A stretch of DNA of 64,000 nucleotides. Origin: Rhodoferax sp. Lineage in GTDB: Bacteria; Pseudomonadota; Gammaproteobacteria; Burkholderiales; Burkholderiaceae_C. Each line of letters begins with the position of its first letter. Positions within the stretch are counted from its first letter, which is position 1. Where the stretch lies: positions 1 to 64,000 of the forward strand of contig NZ_JANXUQ010000141.1 in NCBI RefSeq assembly GCF_025356155.1, in the 5' to 3' direction. The translations under genes and the position numbers were made by a program. Below, piece after piece: positions 17,030 through 26,518 of this stretch. Under the pieces are notes generated by a model, which was not told the origin of the DNA, ran no database searches, and saw only the letters and a list, made by a program, of their open reading frames with translations.

Positions 17030-17974
17030 TCAGGCGTCGCGCAGCGAGCGGCCAGTCAGCGTCAAGAAGATGGCCTCCAGGCTGGTGCGGGCGGTGGAAA
17101 ATTGCGACGCACGGCATCCCTGTTGCGTCAGCCACAGCATCACATCCTGCGCTTGTTCTGCTGCCGCCAAACCAATGAGCAGGTCGTCTCCCTCGACCGT
17201 GACACCGACCACTGCCGCCAGACTCTTAAGGGCGTCCAGCGTGTGCGCAGGCACCGGTGCTTGCGGCGTCAAGCGCAATGCCGCCTGGGCCGGCAGGCGT
17301 TGGTACAGGGCCGCGGGTGACTCGTTGGCAATCACAACCCCGTGGTCGATGATGACGATGTGGTCGGCCAGGCGCTCTACCTCTTCCATATAGTGGCTGG
17401 TGTAGATCAGCGCGCAGCCCTGGCGCTTGAGCACTTCCAGGCTGTCAAAAATCGCGTTGCGGCTTTGTGGGTCTACGCCCACGGTGGGCTCGTCCAGTAT
17501 CAGCAGTTGTGGCGTATGCAGCAGTGCGGCTGCAATATTGAGCCGGCGCTTCATGCCGCCGGAAAAGGTGGAGGGCTTGTCGGCCAAGCGGTCGCTCAGT
17601 TGCACCAGGTCCAGCGCCTGCGCGCAGCGGGTCTTCAGCGTGGCGCCGGTCAAGCCATACAAGGCGCCAAAGATGCGCAGGTTTTCGCGCGCGGACAAAT
17701 CGTCGTACAAGGCCAGGTCTTGTGGCACCAGGCCCATCATTTTTTTGGCCGCATTGTTGCCCTGGGCCACCCGTTGTCCACCTATCGTCACCTCGCCCTG
17801 GTCCGGCTTGAGCAGACCGCAAATCATGCTGACCGTGGTGGACTTGCCCGCGCCGTTTGGCCCCAGCAAGCCCAGAGTTTGTCCCTTCGCCAGTTGGAAG
17901 GACACGGCCTTGACCGCCTGTCGTACGCCAAAGGATTTGTGCAGGTTGTTGACGCTGAGCAAGATGTCGGGCAT
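17030..17974 (-). CDS. ABC transporter ATP-binding protein
   Basis: A 314-residue ATPase. Walker A is GPNGAGKST (38-46), the signature is FSGGMKRRLNIA and Walker B is LLILDEPTVGVD, followed by the switch histidine in TSHYMEE. The C-terminal 90 residues are the extension seen in ABC-2 exporters of the NatA/CcmA type. The start MPDILLSV is chosen because it directly precedes the conserved domain. It lies first in a two-gene operon with the permease and is divergent from the tct genes. Confidence 0.92.
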   Translation of the reverse strand: MPDILLSVNNLHKSFGVRQAVKAVSFQLAKGQTLGLLGPNGAGKSTTVSMICGLLKPDQGEVTIGGQRVAQGNNAAKKMMGLVPQDLALYDDLSARENLRIFGALYGLTGATLKTRCAQALDLVQLSDRLADKPSTFSGGMKRRLNIAAALLHTPQLLILDEPTVGVDPQSRNAIFDSLEVLKRQGCALIYTSHYMEEVERLADHIVIIDHGVVIANESPAALYQRLPAQAALRLTPQAPVPAHTLDALKSLAAVVGVTVEGDDLLIGLAAAEQAQDVMLWLTQQGCRASQFSTARTSLEAIFLTLTGRSLRDA

Positions 17975-18122
17975 GGCGGGTACAGTTTTTTTGAAGTGGG
18001 CGAAAGGGTAGCATAGCCACCCCGGCAACAAGAGCCTGGTTTTCAGGGGAAGGCCCCATCCTTTGTGGCACACTGGGTCGCAACAAAAAGTACACCGTCG
18101 TCGTCGTGAGGAGAATGCTTTA

Positions 18123-18668
18123 GTGAATATCAAAAGCCAAAAAGACTTTTTTTCCGGCCTCATGTTTATGACGACTGGGGTCGCCTTCGCGTGGGGCTCT
18201 TGTAGTCCTTGGGCCTTGCTTTCGCTGTTGACTAACGGGTTTTTCGGTGGTGGTACCTGTAACTACGCGGTCGGCAATGGCGCACACATGGGGCCAGGTT
18301 ACTTTCCCCTGGTGCTGGGAGTATTGCTGGCATTTTTGGGTGGGGCCATCACCTTCAAGGCGCTGGTGGTGGAAACCGTGGATGGCGACAAGATAGGCGC
18401 CTTCGCCTGGAAGCCACTGGTCTTCATCATTCTGGCCAACCTTGTGTTCGGCGCCCTGATTGGCGGCTTGCCCAGCATCCATTTGCCACCGATGGGTTTG
18501 ATTGCAGGCATTTACGCGCTGACCTTTATTGCCTGCCTGGCGGGTGACGAATTCAAGTTTAAAGAGGCGATTGTGTTGGCCACCATCCTGGCAGTCATGA
18601 GCTACTTTGCGTTCATCAAACTGCTCAATCTGCAGTTCCCCGTGTGGCCTGCCTTCATTGGCGTTTAG
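18123..18668 (+). CDS. tctB: Tripartite tricarboxylate transporter small subunit TctB
   Basis: A 181-residue membrane protein with four predicted helices and the TctB pattern: opening SQKDFFSGLMFMTTGVAF and GPGYFPLVLGVLLAFLG in the first half. It starts with GTG at 18123, supported by gaggag nine bases upstream; longer in-frame starts lack this site. TctB is the poorly conserved small subunit of solute-binding-protein-dependent carboxylate importers. tctA follows after nine bases. Confidence 0.88.
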   Translation: MNIKSQKDFFSGLMFMTTGVAFAWGSCSPWALLSLLTNGFFGGGTCNYAVGNGAHMGPGYFPLVLGVLLAFLGGAITFKALVVETVDGDKIGAFAWKPLVFIILANLVFGALIGGLPSIHLPPMGLIAGIYALTFIACLAGDEFKFKEAIVLATILAVMSYFAFIKLLNLQFPVWPAFIGV

Positions 18669-18677
18669 GACTATTCC

Positions 18678-20189
18678 ATGGACTTATTCAACAATCTGGC
18701 GATGGGTTTTGGCGTGGCCTTCACGCTGCAAAATCTGATGTACGCCTTTATCGGCTGTTTCCTGGGGACCGTCATTGGCGTGTTGCCCGGCATTGGCCCG
18801 CTGGCAACCATTGCCATGCTGTTGCCCGCCACCTATGCACTGCCACCGGTGGCGGCTTTGATCATGCTGGCTGGCATTTATTACGGGGCGCAGTATGGCG
18901 GCTCCACCACGGCTATTTTGGTCAATCTGCCCGGCGAGTCTTCGTCTGTAGTGACGGTGATTGACGGTTACCAGATGGCGCGCAATGGCCGCGCGGGGCC
19001 AGCGTTGGCGGCTGCCGGGTTGGGCTCATTTTTCGCAGGTTGTGTTGGTACCTTGATCCTGGCAGCATTTGCGGCGCCATTGACGGAACTGGCGTTCCAG
19101 TTCGGCCCCACCGAGTATTTTTCGCTGATGATTCTAGGGCTGGTGGGGGCCGTGGTGTTGGCATCCGGCTCGCTGCTCAAGGCCATCGCCATGATTGTGC
19201 TGGGCCTGCTGCTGGGCATGGTCGGCACCGATGTGAATTCGGGCGTACCGCGCTTTGGTTTTGACATACCCGAGTTGAGCGACGGCATTGGCTTCATCGT
19301 CATTGCCATGGGGGTGTTTGGCTATGGCGAGATCATCAGCAACCTGGGCAAACACGAGAGCGAGCGCGAAGTATTCACCGCCAATGTGACCGGCCTGTGG
19401 CCCACCAAGGAAGATTTCAAGAACATGGTTCCTGCCGTGTTGCGCGGCACGGCCTTGGGATCGGTGCTGGGCATTTTGCCCGGTGGCGGTGCGGTAATGG
19501 CTTCCTTCGCCGCTTACACGCTAGAGAAGAAGACCAAGTTGAAGCCTGGTGAAGTTCCTTTTGGTAAAGGCAATATCCGGGGTGTGGCATCGCCAGAATC
19601 CGCCAACAATGCAGGGGCCCAGACTTCGTTTATTCCTCTATTGACGCTGGGTATTCCGCCCAATGCAGTGATGGCCCTGATGGTCGGCGCCATGACCATC
19701 CATAACATCCAGCCCGGCCCGCAGGTCATGACCAGCAACCCGGAGTTGTTCTGGGGTCTGATTGCATCCATGTGGATCGGCAATCTGATGCTGGTGATTT
19801 TGAATTTGCCGCTTATCGGCATCTGGATCAAGCTGCTCAGCGTGCCTTACCGCTGGTTGTTTCCGGCCATCGTGCTGTTCTGCGCCATAGGCGTGTACTC
19901 CACCAACAACACCACCTTCGACATCTGGCTGGTGGGCCTGTTTGGCTTCGTTGGTTATCTGTTTATCAAGCTCGGCGCGGAGCCTGCGCCCTTGTTGCTG
20001 GGCTTCATTCTGGGGCCGATGATGGAAGAGTATCTGCGCCGCGCGATGTTGATCTTCCGGGGTGATTGGAGCGTGTTTGTAAAACGCCCAATATCGGCAG
20101 GCCTGTTGCTCGCCGCTGTATTGCTGTTGGTGGTGGTGTTGCTGCCATCGGTCAAGTCCAAGCGGGAAGAAGCTTTTGTTGAAGATTGA
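18678..20189 (+). CDS. tctA: Tripartite tricarboxylate transporter large permease TctA
   Basis: A 503-residue permease with about twelve helices and the family's glycine/proline-rich repeats GTVIGVLPGIGPLATIA (near 31-47) and, in the second half, GSVLGILPGGGAVMASFAAY. It imports citrate or another carboxylate using the ion gradient, and needs TctB and a periplasmic TctC receptor. No tctC is adjacent, so the receptor must be supplied from elsewhere, common in Burkholderiales where TctC genes are numerous. The 3' end overlaps the DUF3422 gene by 14 bases. Confidence 0.93.
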   Translation: MDLFNNLAMGFGVAFTLQNLMYAFIGCFLGTVIGVLPGIGPLATIAMLLPATYALPPVAALIMLAGIYYGAQYGGSTTAILVNLPGESSSVVTVIDGYQMARNGRAGPALAAAGLGSFFAGCVGTLILAAFAAPLTELAFQFGPTEYFSLMILGLVGAVVLASGSLLKAIAMIVLGLLLGMVGTDVNSGVPRFGFDIPELSDGIGFIVIAMGVFGYGEIISNLGKHESEREVFTANVTGLWPTKEDFKNMVPAVLRGTALGSVLGILPGGGAVMASFAAYTLEKKTKLKPGEVPFGKGNIRGVASPESANNAGAQTSFIPLLTLGIPPNAVMALMVGAMTIHNIQPGPQVMTSNPELFWGLIASMWIGNLMLVILNLPLIGIWIKLLSVPYRWLFPAIVLFCAIGVYSTNNTTFDIWLVGLFGFVGYLFIKLGAEPAPLLLGFILGPMMEEYLRRAMLIFRGDWSVFVKRPISAGLLLAAVLLLVVVLLPSVKSKREEAFVED

Positions 20190-21474
20190 AGTGTTGCCCC
20201 AGCACGCGCAGCGGGTCGCGCTGCACAACGAAATCCACGCCAGGCCGCCGGAGGCCATGGACGTTCCACTCAGCATTTCGCACGTGGTCATGGTGTGTGA
20301 TGCAAGCCAGCGCGAGGCCAGCTGGGGCCACATGGCGGCACTGGCGCGTGACCACCATCTGCCCGAGCCGGTGGCGGGCTCCACCCATGTGCGTATGGAT
20401 GTTGGCCCCTACCGCGTGCGCTGGGAGCTGCACACCGAGTTTGTGACCTGGACGTTTATGCGCAGGCTCAATGTGGACCGCTTTGGCGAGCGGGAACCCG
20501 AGACCGCACTGGACGCCGTGCCCCAGCGCTGGTTTGCCACGCTGCCCGGTGAGTGCCTGGCCAACCTGCACCTGTGGGTGCTGCCCAGCGCGGTGTTTGA
20601 GTCGTCCGGCGCCCTGGTCAAAAACGTGCTGTACGAAGACACGCTGGTCGCGTCCACCGTGGCCGATGGTTTTGCCGAGGTCTATACCGACTTTGCAGTG
20701 CATGCCGACGGCTTCTCGCGCATGGTGTTGTTGGCCGGTGCCATGGCGCCGCGCAGGCTAGGGCGCCTGGTGCAATGTCTGCTGGAGATTGAGACCTACC
20801 GCATGGCTGCGCTGTTGGGCCTGCCTGCTGCGCGCGAGGCATCTCTGGTGCTGGCATCCGCCGAGCGCGAGCTGGCCGAGTTGGCACATGCCATTCGCTC
20901 GGCCACCCGTAACGACGAGCCCATGCTGCTGGACCGTCTGACCCGTTTGGCCGGGTCGGTAGAAAGCCAGCATGCGGCGACACACTCGCGCTTCTCCGCC
21001 AGTGCGGCTTATTTCGAACTACTGGACAAACGCATTGCCGATATTGCAGAGTCGCGCCTCGCTGGCATGCAAACCATTGGTGAATTCATGGACCGGCGCC
21101 TGACTCCCGCGCGCAGCACCTGCGCATGGTCGGCCCGGCGGCAAGATGCGCTGTCGCAACGGGTATCGCGCATCAGCAACCTGCTGCGCACCCGGGTGGA
21201 GATCGAACAACAGCAAAGCAGCCAAGCCCTGCTGGCAACGATGAACAGCCGCCAAGATATACAAATCAAGCTGCAGGCCACGGTCGAAGGCCTGTCGGTG
21301 GCGGCCATCACCTATTACATCGTCGGGCTCGTGAGTTATCTGGCCAAGGGCGCCCAGCACTGGGGCTGGCCGTGGAGCGCCGAATTGACGGCTGCTGCCG
21401 CCATTCCGGTGGTTGCGGGCAGTGTGTGGTGGTCTCTGCGCCGCATGCACCAGCGGGTGTTTCGTATTAAATAG
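20176..21474 (+). CDS. DUF3422 family protein
   Basis: A 432-residue protein matching the DUF3422 pattern: LHNEIHARPPEAM near the N-terminus, then a long helical middle (about 220-370) and two membrane helices at the C-terminus (IITYYIVGLVSYLAKG-like and IPVVAGSVWWSL). Function is unknown. The likely start is TTG at 20176, inside the end of tctA, suggesting translational coupling and a link to the transporter's regulation or placement, which is inference. Confidence 0.8.
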   Translation: MLKIEVLPQHAQRVALHNEIHARPPEAMDVPLSISHVVMVCDASQREASWGHMAALARDHHLPEPVAGSTHVRMDVGPYRVRWELHTEFVTWTFMRRLNVDRFGEREPETALDAVPQRWFATLPGECLANLHLWVLPSAVFESSGALVKNVLYEDTLVASTVADGFAEVYTDFAVHADGFSRMVLLAGAMAPRRLGRLVQCLLEIETYRMAALLGLPAAREASLVLASAERELAELAHAIRSATRNDEPMLLDRLTRLAGSVESQHAATHSRFSASAAYFELLDKRIADIAESRLAGMQTIGEFMDRRLTPARSTCAWSARRQDALSQRVSRISNLLRTRVEIEQQQSSQALLATMNSRQDIQIKLQATVEGLSVAAITYYIVGLVSYLAKGAQHWGWPWSAELTAAAAIPVVAGSVWWSLRRMHQRVFRIK

Positions 21475-21477
21475 TTT

Positions 21478-21518
21478 TTGACAATCGAAATCATTTAGTT
21501 AATCAACCCACTAAATGA
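21478..21518 (+). promoter_or_regulatory. Candidate ahpC promoter and operator dyad
   Basis: A perfect 9-bp inverted repeat, tcatttagt at 21491-21499 and actaaatga at 21510-21518, is separated by 10 bases. A consensus -35 hexamer ttgaca lies at 21478-21483, so the dyad overlaps the space where a -10 would be. This fits a redox regulator site, but the sequence is not a clear OxyR consensus. Confidence 0.5.
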
Positions 21519-21582
21519 CTCAGAACGCCTAAGATTCAACCTGTTCAGCTTTTAGAACAACCAATTCAAGAGGAAAAAAACC

Positions 21583-22146
21583 ATGTCTTTGATCAATACC
21601 CAAGTCCTGCCATTCAAGAACGAAGCTTTTCACAACGGCAAGTTCATCACGGTGACGAACGAGACCCTCAAGGGCAAGTGGAACGTGTTCATTTTCATGC
21701 CCGCGGCTTTCACCTTCAACTGCCCCACCGAAGTGGAAGACGCAGCCGACAACTACGCAGAATTCCAGAAGGCCGGTGCAGAGGTCTACATCGTCACCAC
21801 CGACTCCCATTTCGCCCACAAGGTATGGCACGAAACATCGCCAGCCGTGGGCAAGGCCAAGTTCCCGCTGATCGGTGATCCCACCCACGTTCTGACCCGT
21901 GGTTTTGACGTGCATATCGACGAGGACGGCATGGCACTGCGCGGTACTTTCATCATCGACCCACAAGGAATGATCAAAACCGCTGAAATCCACTCCAACG
22001 AAATCGCCCGTGATGTGAAGGAAACCGTGCGCAAGCTGAAGGCCGCCCAGTACACCGCCGCCCACCCGGGCCAAGTGTGCCCAGCCAAGTGGAACGAAGG
22101 CGCCAAGACCATCACGCCATCCTTGGACCTCGTCGGCAAGATCTGA
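21583..22146 (+). CDS. ahpC: Alkyl hydroperoxide reductase subunit C (2-Cys peroxiredoxin)
   Basis: A 187-residue typical 2-Cys peroxiredoxin, the exact family length. The peroxidatic cysteine is C47 in AAFTFNCPTE and the resolving cysteine is C166 in HPGQVCPAKW. It reduces hydrogen peroxide, organic peroxides and peroxynitrite and is recycled by AhpF, encoded just downstream. A strong ribosome site (agagga) precedes the ATG. A terminator lies between ahpC and ahpF, so the two can be made at different levels. Confidence 0.97.
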   Translation: MSLINTQVLPFKNEAFHNGKFITVTNETLKGKWNVFIFMPAAFTFNCPTEVEDAADNYAEFQKAGAEVYIVTTDSHFAHKVWHETSPAVGKAKFPLIGDPTHVLTRGFDVHIDEDGMALRGTFIIDPQGMIKTAEIHSNEIARDVKETVRKLKAAQYTAAHPGQVCPAKWNEGAKTITPSLDLVGKI

Positions 22147-22155
22147 TTGATACTG

Positions 22156-22286
22156 CCGAAGCTACTGCGCGAGTCACGCGCGTCGTTGGGCGGTGCTCGG
22201 AATCCTCACGTACGGGTGTACGGTCCGACATCCGCGCTCCGTCCGCCTAGCGCCTGACCCGCTCGCTACGCTTCAGCGGCATCAAT
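22156..22286. repeat. Intergenic repeat-like block
   Basis: The block contains ggtgctcggaatcctcacg followed by tacgggtgtacggtccg, a sequence style I associate with dispersed intergenic elements of Burkholderiales. There is no second copy in this window, so the repeat call rests on memory of the group, not on this sequence. Confidence 0.4.
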
Positions 22287-22301
22287 TCACCGGAAAAAAA
22301 A

Positions 22302-22342
22302 GCCGGACAGCGCCAAGGTACCCGTGTACCTTGCCGTCCGGC
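22302..22342 (+). terminator. Rho-independent terminator after ahpC
   Basis: A two-part stem is formed by gccggac (22302-22308) with gtccggc (22336-22342), and by aaggtac (22315-22321) with gtacctt (22326-22332). An A-run precedes it and T-rich sequence follows, so it could work in both directions. Confidence 0.85.
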
Positions 22343-22354
22343 TTTGTTGTTTGC

Positions 22355-22410
22355 AAAAACAGGCGATAGCCCTCGCAAAACCTGGGTGTAGCGCTATCAA
22401 AATAGTAGTA
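22355..22410. repeat. Interspersed repeat copy C
   Basis: A diverged copy with lead-in aaaaacaggcgatagccctcg and end gctatcaaaatagta. It lies directly before the ahpF ribosome site, so it forms part of the ahpF leader. Confidence 0.75.
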
Positions 22411-22431
22411 GTACTGAAGAAGGAAACCACC

Positions 22432-24012
22432 ATGCTCGACCAAGAACTCAAGACACAGCTCGCCAGCTACCTGGAACGCGTGAAACTGCCGTTTGAGATG
22501 GTGGCATCGCTCGACGACAGCGAAACCGCACGCGACATGCTGAGCCTGCTGCAAACCATCCAAAGCCTGCGCAGCGACATGATCACGCTGCGCCTGGACG
22601 GACAAGACGCACGCAAGCCATCCTTCTCTGTGCAACGCGCCGGCAGCGACACCCACCTGCGCTTTGCGGGATTGCCACTCGGTCACGAATTCACCTCCCT
22701 GGTGCTGGCCCTGCTGTGGACCGGCGGCCACCCACCGAAAGTGGAGCAGCCCGTCATCGAGCAGATCACCGCGCTGAGCCCGTTGGATGGCGGTGACTTC
22801 AATTTCGAGGTCTATATGTCCTTGACCTGCCACAACTGCCCGGACGTGGTACAGGCGCTGAGCTTGATGGCTATTTTGAATCCCAAAGTCAAGACCACCG
22901 TCATCGAGGGCGGTGCCTTCCAGGACGAGGTCAAGGCCCGTGAAATCATGGCCGTGCCCATGGTGTTCTTGAACGGCCAGATGTTTGGCTCCGGCCGCAT
23001 GATCCTCGAAGAAATCGTCGCCAAGCTCGACACCGGCGCCGCCGCACGTGACGCCGAGAAGCTGTCGGCCAAAGCACCCTATGACGTGCTGATGGTCGGT
23101 GGCGGCCCGGCCGCAGCGGCCGCCGCCGTATACGCCGCCCGCAAAGGCATCCGCACCGGCATCGTGGCCGAGCGCTTTGGCGGCCAGGTCAATGATACAC
23201 TGGCGATCGAGAACTACATCTCGGTGCTGGAGACCGATGGCCCCAAATTCGCAATGGGCCTGGAGGCCCACACCCGCGCCTACGATGTGGACATCATGAA
23301 CCTGCAACGGGCAGACGTGATCGTGCCCGCATCACTGCCCGGCGGCCTGATCGAGATCAAGCTGGCCAACGGCGGATCGCTCAAAGCCAAGACCGTCATC
23401 CTGTCCACCGGCGCGCGCTGGCGTAATGTCAACGTGCCCGGCGAGCAGGAGTACAAGAATAAAGGTGTGGCCTATTGCCCGCACTGCGACGGCCCGCTGT
23501 ACAAAGGCAAGCGCACGGCGGTGATTGGTGGCGGCAACTCGGGTGTGGAGGCGGCAATTGACTTGGCCGGTATCGTGGCCCACGTCACGCTGGTGGAATT
23601 TGCCGACCAGTTGAAGGCCGACGCCGTGTTGGTCAACAAGCTCAAGAGCCTGCCCAATGTGACGATCCACACCCATGCGCAGACCACCGAGATCACCGGC
23701 ACGGATGGCAAGGTAAACGGCCTGCGTTACAAGGACCGCGCCACCGGTGAAGAGCACCTGGTCGAACTGGAGGGCGTGTTTGTGCAGATCGGCTTGGTGC
23801 CCAATACCGAGTGGATGAAAGGCACGGTTGAACTGAGCAAGTTTGGTGAGGTCATTGTGGACGCCAAGGCGCACACCAACCTGCCCGGCGTGTTTGCGGC
23901 GGGTGATTGCACCACGGTGCCGTACAAGCAAATCGTCATCGCAGCGGGTGACGGTGCCAAAGCCGCACTGAGCGCCTTTGACTACCTGATCCGTACACCG
24001 GCCGTAGCCTAA
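22432..24012 (+). CDS. ahpF: Alkyl hydroperoxide reductase subunit F
   Basis: A 526-residue flavoprotein disulphide reductase that passes electrons from NAD(P)H to AhpC. The N-terminal double thioredoxin-like domain carries C133 and C136 (TCHNCPD). The reductase half has the FAD loop [11 protein letters not shown], the active pair C349 and C352 (CPHCDG), the NAD loop [11 protein letters not shown] and the C-terminal FAD motif GVFAAGDCT. Length and layout equal those of E. coli AhpF. The ATG at 22432 follows gaaggaaa. The dusC gene starts four bases after its stop. Confidence 0.97.
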   Translation: MLDQELKTQLASYLERVKLPFEMVASLDDSETARDMLSLLQTIQSLRSDMITLRLDGQDARKPSFSVQRAGSDTHLRFAGLPLGHEFTSLVLALLWTGGHPPKVEQPVIEQITALSPLDGGDFNFEVYMSLTCHNCPDVVQALSLMAILNPKVKTTVIEGGAFQDEVKAREIMAVPMVFLNGQMFGSGRMILEEIVAKLDTGAAARDAEKLSAKAPYDVLMVGGGPAAAAAAVYAARKGIRTGIVAERFGGQVNDTLAIENYISVLETDGPKFAMGLEAHTRAYDVDIMNLQRADVIVPASLPGGLIEIKLANGGSLKAKTVILSTGARWRNVNVPGEQEYKNKGVAYCPHCDGPLYKGKRTAVIGGGNSGVEAAIDLAGIVAHVTLVEFADQLKADAVLVNKLKSLPNVTIHTHAQTTEITGTDGKVNGLRYKDRATGEEHLVELEGVFVQIGLVPNTEWMKGTVELSKFGEVIVDAKAHTNLPGVFAAGDCTTVPYKQIVIAAGDGAKAALSAFDYLIRTPAVA

Positions 24013-24015
24013 ACA

Positions 24016-24999
24016 GTGGCCATCTACCTGGCCCCGATGGAGGGCTTGCTGGATTTCGTGTTGCGCGACATCCTCACCCGCGTGGGCGGGGTGGACCGTT
24101 GCGTGTCGGAGTTCATACGCGTAACCCACACGCTGCTGACCGATCGCACGTTTTTGCGCATCATGCCCGAGCTGGCCAACGGCGGCCGCACGCCATCGGG
24201 TGTGCCGGTGCGCGCGCAGTTGTTGGGCTCAGACCCTGTGAGCATGGCAGAGAACGCGGCCTGCCTGGCCGAGTTTGGCCCCCACGGCATTGACCTCAAC
24301 TTTGGTTGCCCCGCCAAGGTGGTCAACCGCCACGGCGGCGGCGCGATGCTGCTGCAATACCCCGAGCAGCTCCACGCCATCGTCAGCGCCGTGCGCCGCG
24401 CCGTGCCTGCAGCCATGCCAGTGTCCGCCAAGATGCGCTTGGGCTTCAACGACGATTCACGCGCCGTGGAATGTGCCCAAGCGCTGGAGGCGGGTGGGGC
24501 CGAAGAGCTGGTGGTGCACGCCCGCACCAAGGCCGATGCTTACCGCCCGCCGGCCTACTGGGATCGCGTCAATGACATTCGTTTGGCGGTAAAAATTCCC
24601 GTGGTCGCCAACGGTGAAATCTGGACCGTGGAAGACGCGCGCCGCTGCCGCCAGGCATCGGGCTGCGACAGCCTCATGCTGGGCCGCGGCATCGTTACTG
24701 ACCCTGGCCTGGCGTTGGCTATTCGCCGTAGTGATGCAGGGGTAGAAGGTGCCTCTGACCTGCTGGTGCCGTGGACCGACATACTGCCGCTGATGGGCGG
24801 CTTTTGGCAGTTGGTCGTCGCCCGCCTGGAGCGTCGACAGCAGGCTGGGCGCTTGAAGCAATGGTTGAACTTCATGCGCCATCGCTACCCCGAAGCGCAA
24901 GAGGCCTATGACGCGCTGCGCACGCTGCATGACCCGGAGCTGGTCACCGCGTGGTTAACGGTGCATGGGGCGCTGGATGCGCAGGCGCTACCGAATTAG
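24016..24999 (+). CDS. dusC: tRNA-dihydrouridine synthase, DusC type
   Basis: A 327-residue FMN enzyme that reduces uridine to dihydrouridine in tRNA. Visible features are LAPMEGLLD at the FMN site, FGCPAKVVNRHGGGAML with the catalytic cysteine, VHARTK, and the C-terminal recruitment domain. Starting LAPMEG and the GGGA block fit DusC (position 16) better than DusA or DusB. It starts with GTG four bases after ahpF, so cotranscription with a peroxide-defence gene is likely; the pairing has no obvious functional reason. Confidence 0.9.
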   Translation: MAIYLAPMEGLLDFVLRDILTRVGGVDRCVSEFIRVTHTLLTDRTFLRIMPELANGGRTPSGVPVRAQLLGSDPVSMAENAACLAEFGPHGIDLNFGCPAKVVNRHGGGAMLLQYPEQLHAIVSAVRRAVPAAMPVSAKMRLGFNDDSRAVECAQALEAGGAEELVVHARTKADAYRPPAYWDRVNDIRLAVKIPVVANGEIWTVEDARRCRQASGCDSLMLGRGIVTDPGLALAIRRSDAGVEGASDLLVPWTDILPLMGGFWQLVVARLERRQQAGRLKQWLNFMRHRYPEAQEAYDALRTLHDPELVTAWLTVHGALDAQALPN

Positions 25000-25078
25000 C
25001 CGCTTCGTGCGCTAGTTACAGGTATTGGTCGATAGTGACACTCCAGCAGTCCGCTCAACCCCGGGTAGACTTGTTGAC

Positions 25079-25636
25079 ATGGGACTCTTGACCTTCACTA
25101 TCAACGTCACCCTCGACGGTTGCGTCGACCACCAGGAGGGAATCGCCGACGACGAGACACACGCCTTCTTTACCCGCCTCATGGATGACGGAGGGGCCAT
25201 GTTGTGGGGCCGCATCACCTACGAGATGATGGAGAGTTACTGGCCCGCCGTTGCCCGCGGTGACGAGAATGCTCCACCTTCGATACGCGAGTGGGCTGTC
25301 AAGTTGGAGGCCAAGCCGAAGTATGTTGTGTCGTCGACGCGAACGGATTTCCCTTGGACCAACAGCCACCACATCGCCGGCGATTTGCGCACGAGCGTGC
25401 AGAAGCTCAAGGACGCGACCCCTGCCGGCGTGCTCCTCGGCAGCGGCAAGCTTGCGACCGAGCTGGACCGGCTGGACCTGATCGACGAATACAAGTTCCT
25501 TCTCCATCCCAGGATCGCCGGTCACGGCCCTACGCTGTATCAGACCGGACTGTCCAGCACGCGACGGCTCGATCTGGTCTCGGCGACGCCGCTGCGCAAC
25601 GGGGCAGTCGCGATGCACTATCGGCGCGCACGCTGA
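25079..25636 (+). CDS. Dihydrofolate-reductase-like / RibD C-terminal domain protein
   Basis: A 185-residue protein of the RibD C-terminal/DHFR fold. It opens TFTINVTLDGCVDHQEG, then has MLWGRITYEMM, VVSSTRTDF and GVLLGSGKLATELDRLDLIDE, the common pattern of NADPH-dependent reductases of unknown substrate. The start MGLLTF is preferred over an upstream extension of low-complexity sequence. Codons are high GC and resemble actinobacterial or proteobacterial homologues. It stands alone. Confidence 0.8.
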   Translation: MGLLTFTINVTLDGCVDHQEGIADDETHAFFTRLMDDGGAMLWGRITYEMMESYWPAVARGDENAPPSIREWAVKLEAKPKYVVSSTRTDFPWTNSHHIAGDLRTSVQKLKDATPAGVLLGSGKLATELDRLDLIDEYKFLLHPRIAGHGPTLYQTGLSSTRRLDLVSATPLRNGAVAMHYRRAR

Positions 25637-25937
25637 CTCGGATGTATCGGGATGACCCCGGCACTCCTCACACGCGCTTGGAAATTTTCGCAATTCGCCG
25701 CAGTTCAAGGCGCCGTATGCCTGGTGCTCTCTCTGTTGGTGGGCTGGCTTCAGATTCAGTCTGAACTCGCCGCGGGAAAGGTCAGCGAATTTCTCGGGCC
25801 GTACATGGTTATCACGTTATATGCTCTCGTCTCTCGCATCGGTTTGTGTTGTCATGGTTGGCTCGGCGCTGATGCTGTGACTGACGTCCACTGCCTGACC
25901 TTGCCGACGGCATCGTTTCATCGGAGTACCAATTTAT
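25637..25937 (+). other. Gap with a possible gene fragment
   Basis: A frame from 25652 reads MTPALLTRAWKFSQFAAVQ and has one hydrophobic segment (AVCLVLSLLVGWLQI) up to about 25845, after which it loses protein character and runs into the DinB gene in another frame. It may be the remains of a small membrane protein or a chance frame. Confidence 0.25.
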
Positions 25938-26441
25938 ATGTCCAAGAAAATTCTCTCTTCCCTCTTTGCCCAGAAGGCTTGGGCCAACCGTGAACTGTTC
26001 GATGTAATGGCTTCGGTCTCTGCCCCAGAGCATGCGGATCGCGTCCATACAGCGATCCGAACGCTCAACCACATCTACGTCGTCGACCGCATCTTCCGCG
26101 CCCACTTGCTGCGCGAAAAGCATGCCTACACGGCGACCAACACGCCCGAGACGCCCGAACTGGGCGAGCTCCATTTCGCCGTCGCCGAGACCGACATCTG
26201 GTTCGAAGACTATGTCTCCAAAATCAGTGATCAGGAACTGGGCGAGAGCCTTGTATTCCAGTTTACCGATGGCGACGCGGGCACCATGACGCGTGAAGAG
26301 ATGCTGCTCCACGTGCTGACCCATGGCTCCTACCATCGCGGCAATGTCGGCCAGGTGCTGAAGGACATCTCGGTCGCACCACCGCGTGATTTGCTCACCA
26401 AGTTTTTGCACATCCGTGAACCCGCGCGAAGGCATGCTTGA
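25938..26441 (+). CDS. DinB-family four-helix protein
   Basis: A 167-residue DinB/YfiT-like protein. The likely metal ligands are H45 (LNHIYVVD), H129 and H133 (LTHGSYHRGNV), the three-histidine pattern of the family. Members are thiol-dependent S-transferases or have unknown roles; despite the name there is no proven DNA-damage function. A ribosome site ggag lies about 12 bases upstream of the ATG. Convergent with the MFS gene. Confidence 0.88.
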   Translation: MSKKILSSLFAQKAWANRELFDVMASVSAPEHADRVHTAIRTLNHIYVVDRIFRAHLLREKHAYTATNTPETPELGELHFAVAETDIWFEDYVSKISDQELGESLVFQFTDGDAGTMTREEMLLHVLTHGSYHRGNVGQVLKDISVAPPRDLLTKFLHIREPARRHA

Positions 26442-26462
26442 TCAAGCCATCTTTTACGGCAT

Positions 26463-26518
26463 ACTATCAAATCAGTAGCTGCTCACGCATATTCCACGAG
26501 GGCTAGCGACTGTTTTTC
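26463..26518. repeat. Interspersed repeat copy D (reverse), overlaps MFS stop
   Basis: On the minus strand this reads aagaaaaacagtcgctagcc, then ctcgtggaatatgcgtgagc, ending ctactgatttgatagta. The cta at 26503-26505 is the stop codon of the MFS gene, and the bases before it encode its last residues. Confidence 0.9.

Noticed and set aside
22282-23307. 341-residue minus-strand frame
   Set aside because: Complement of ahpF.
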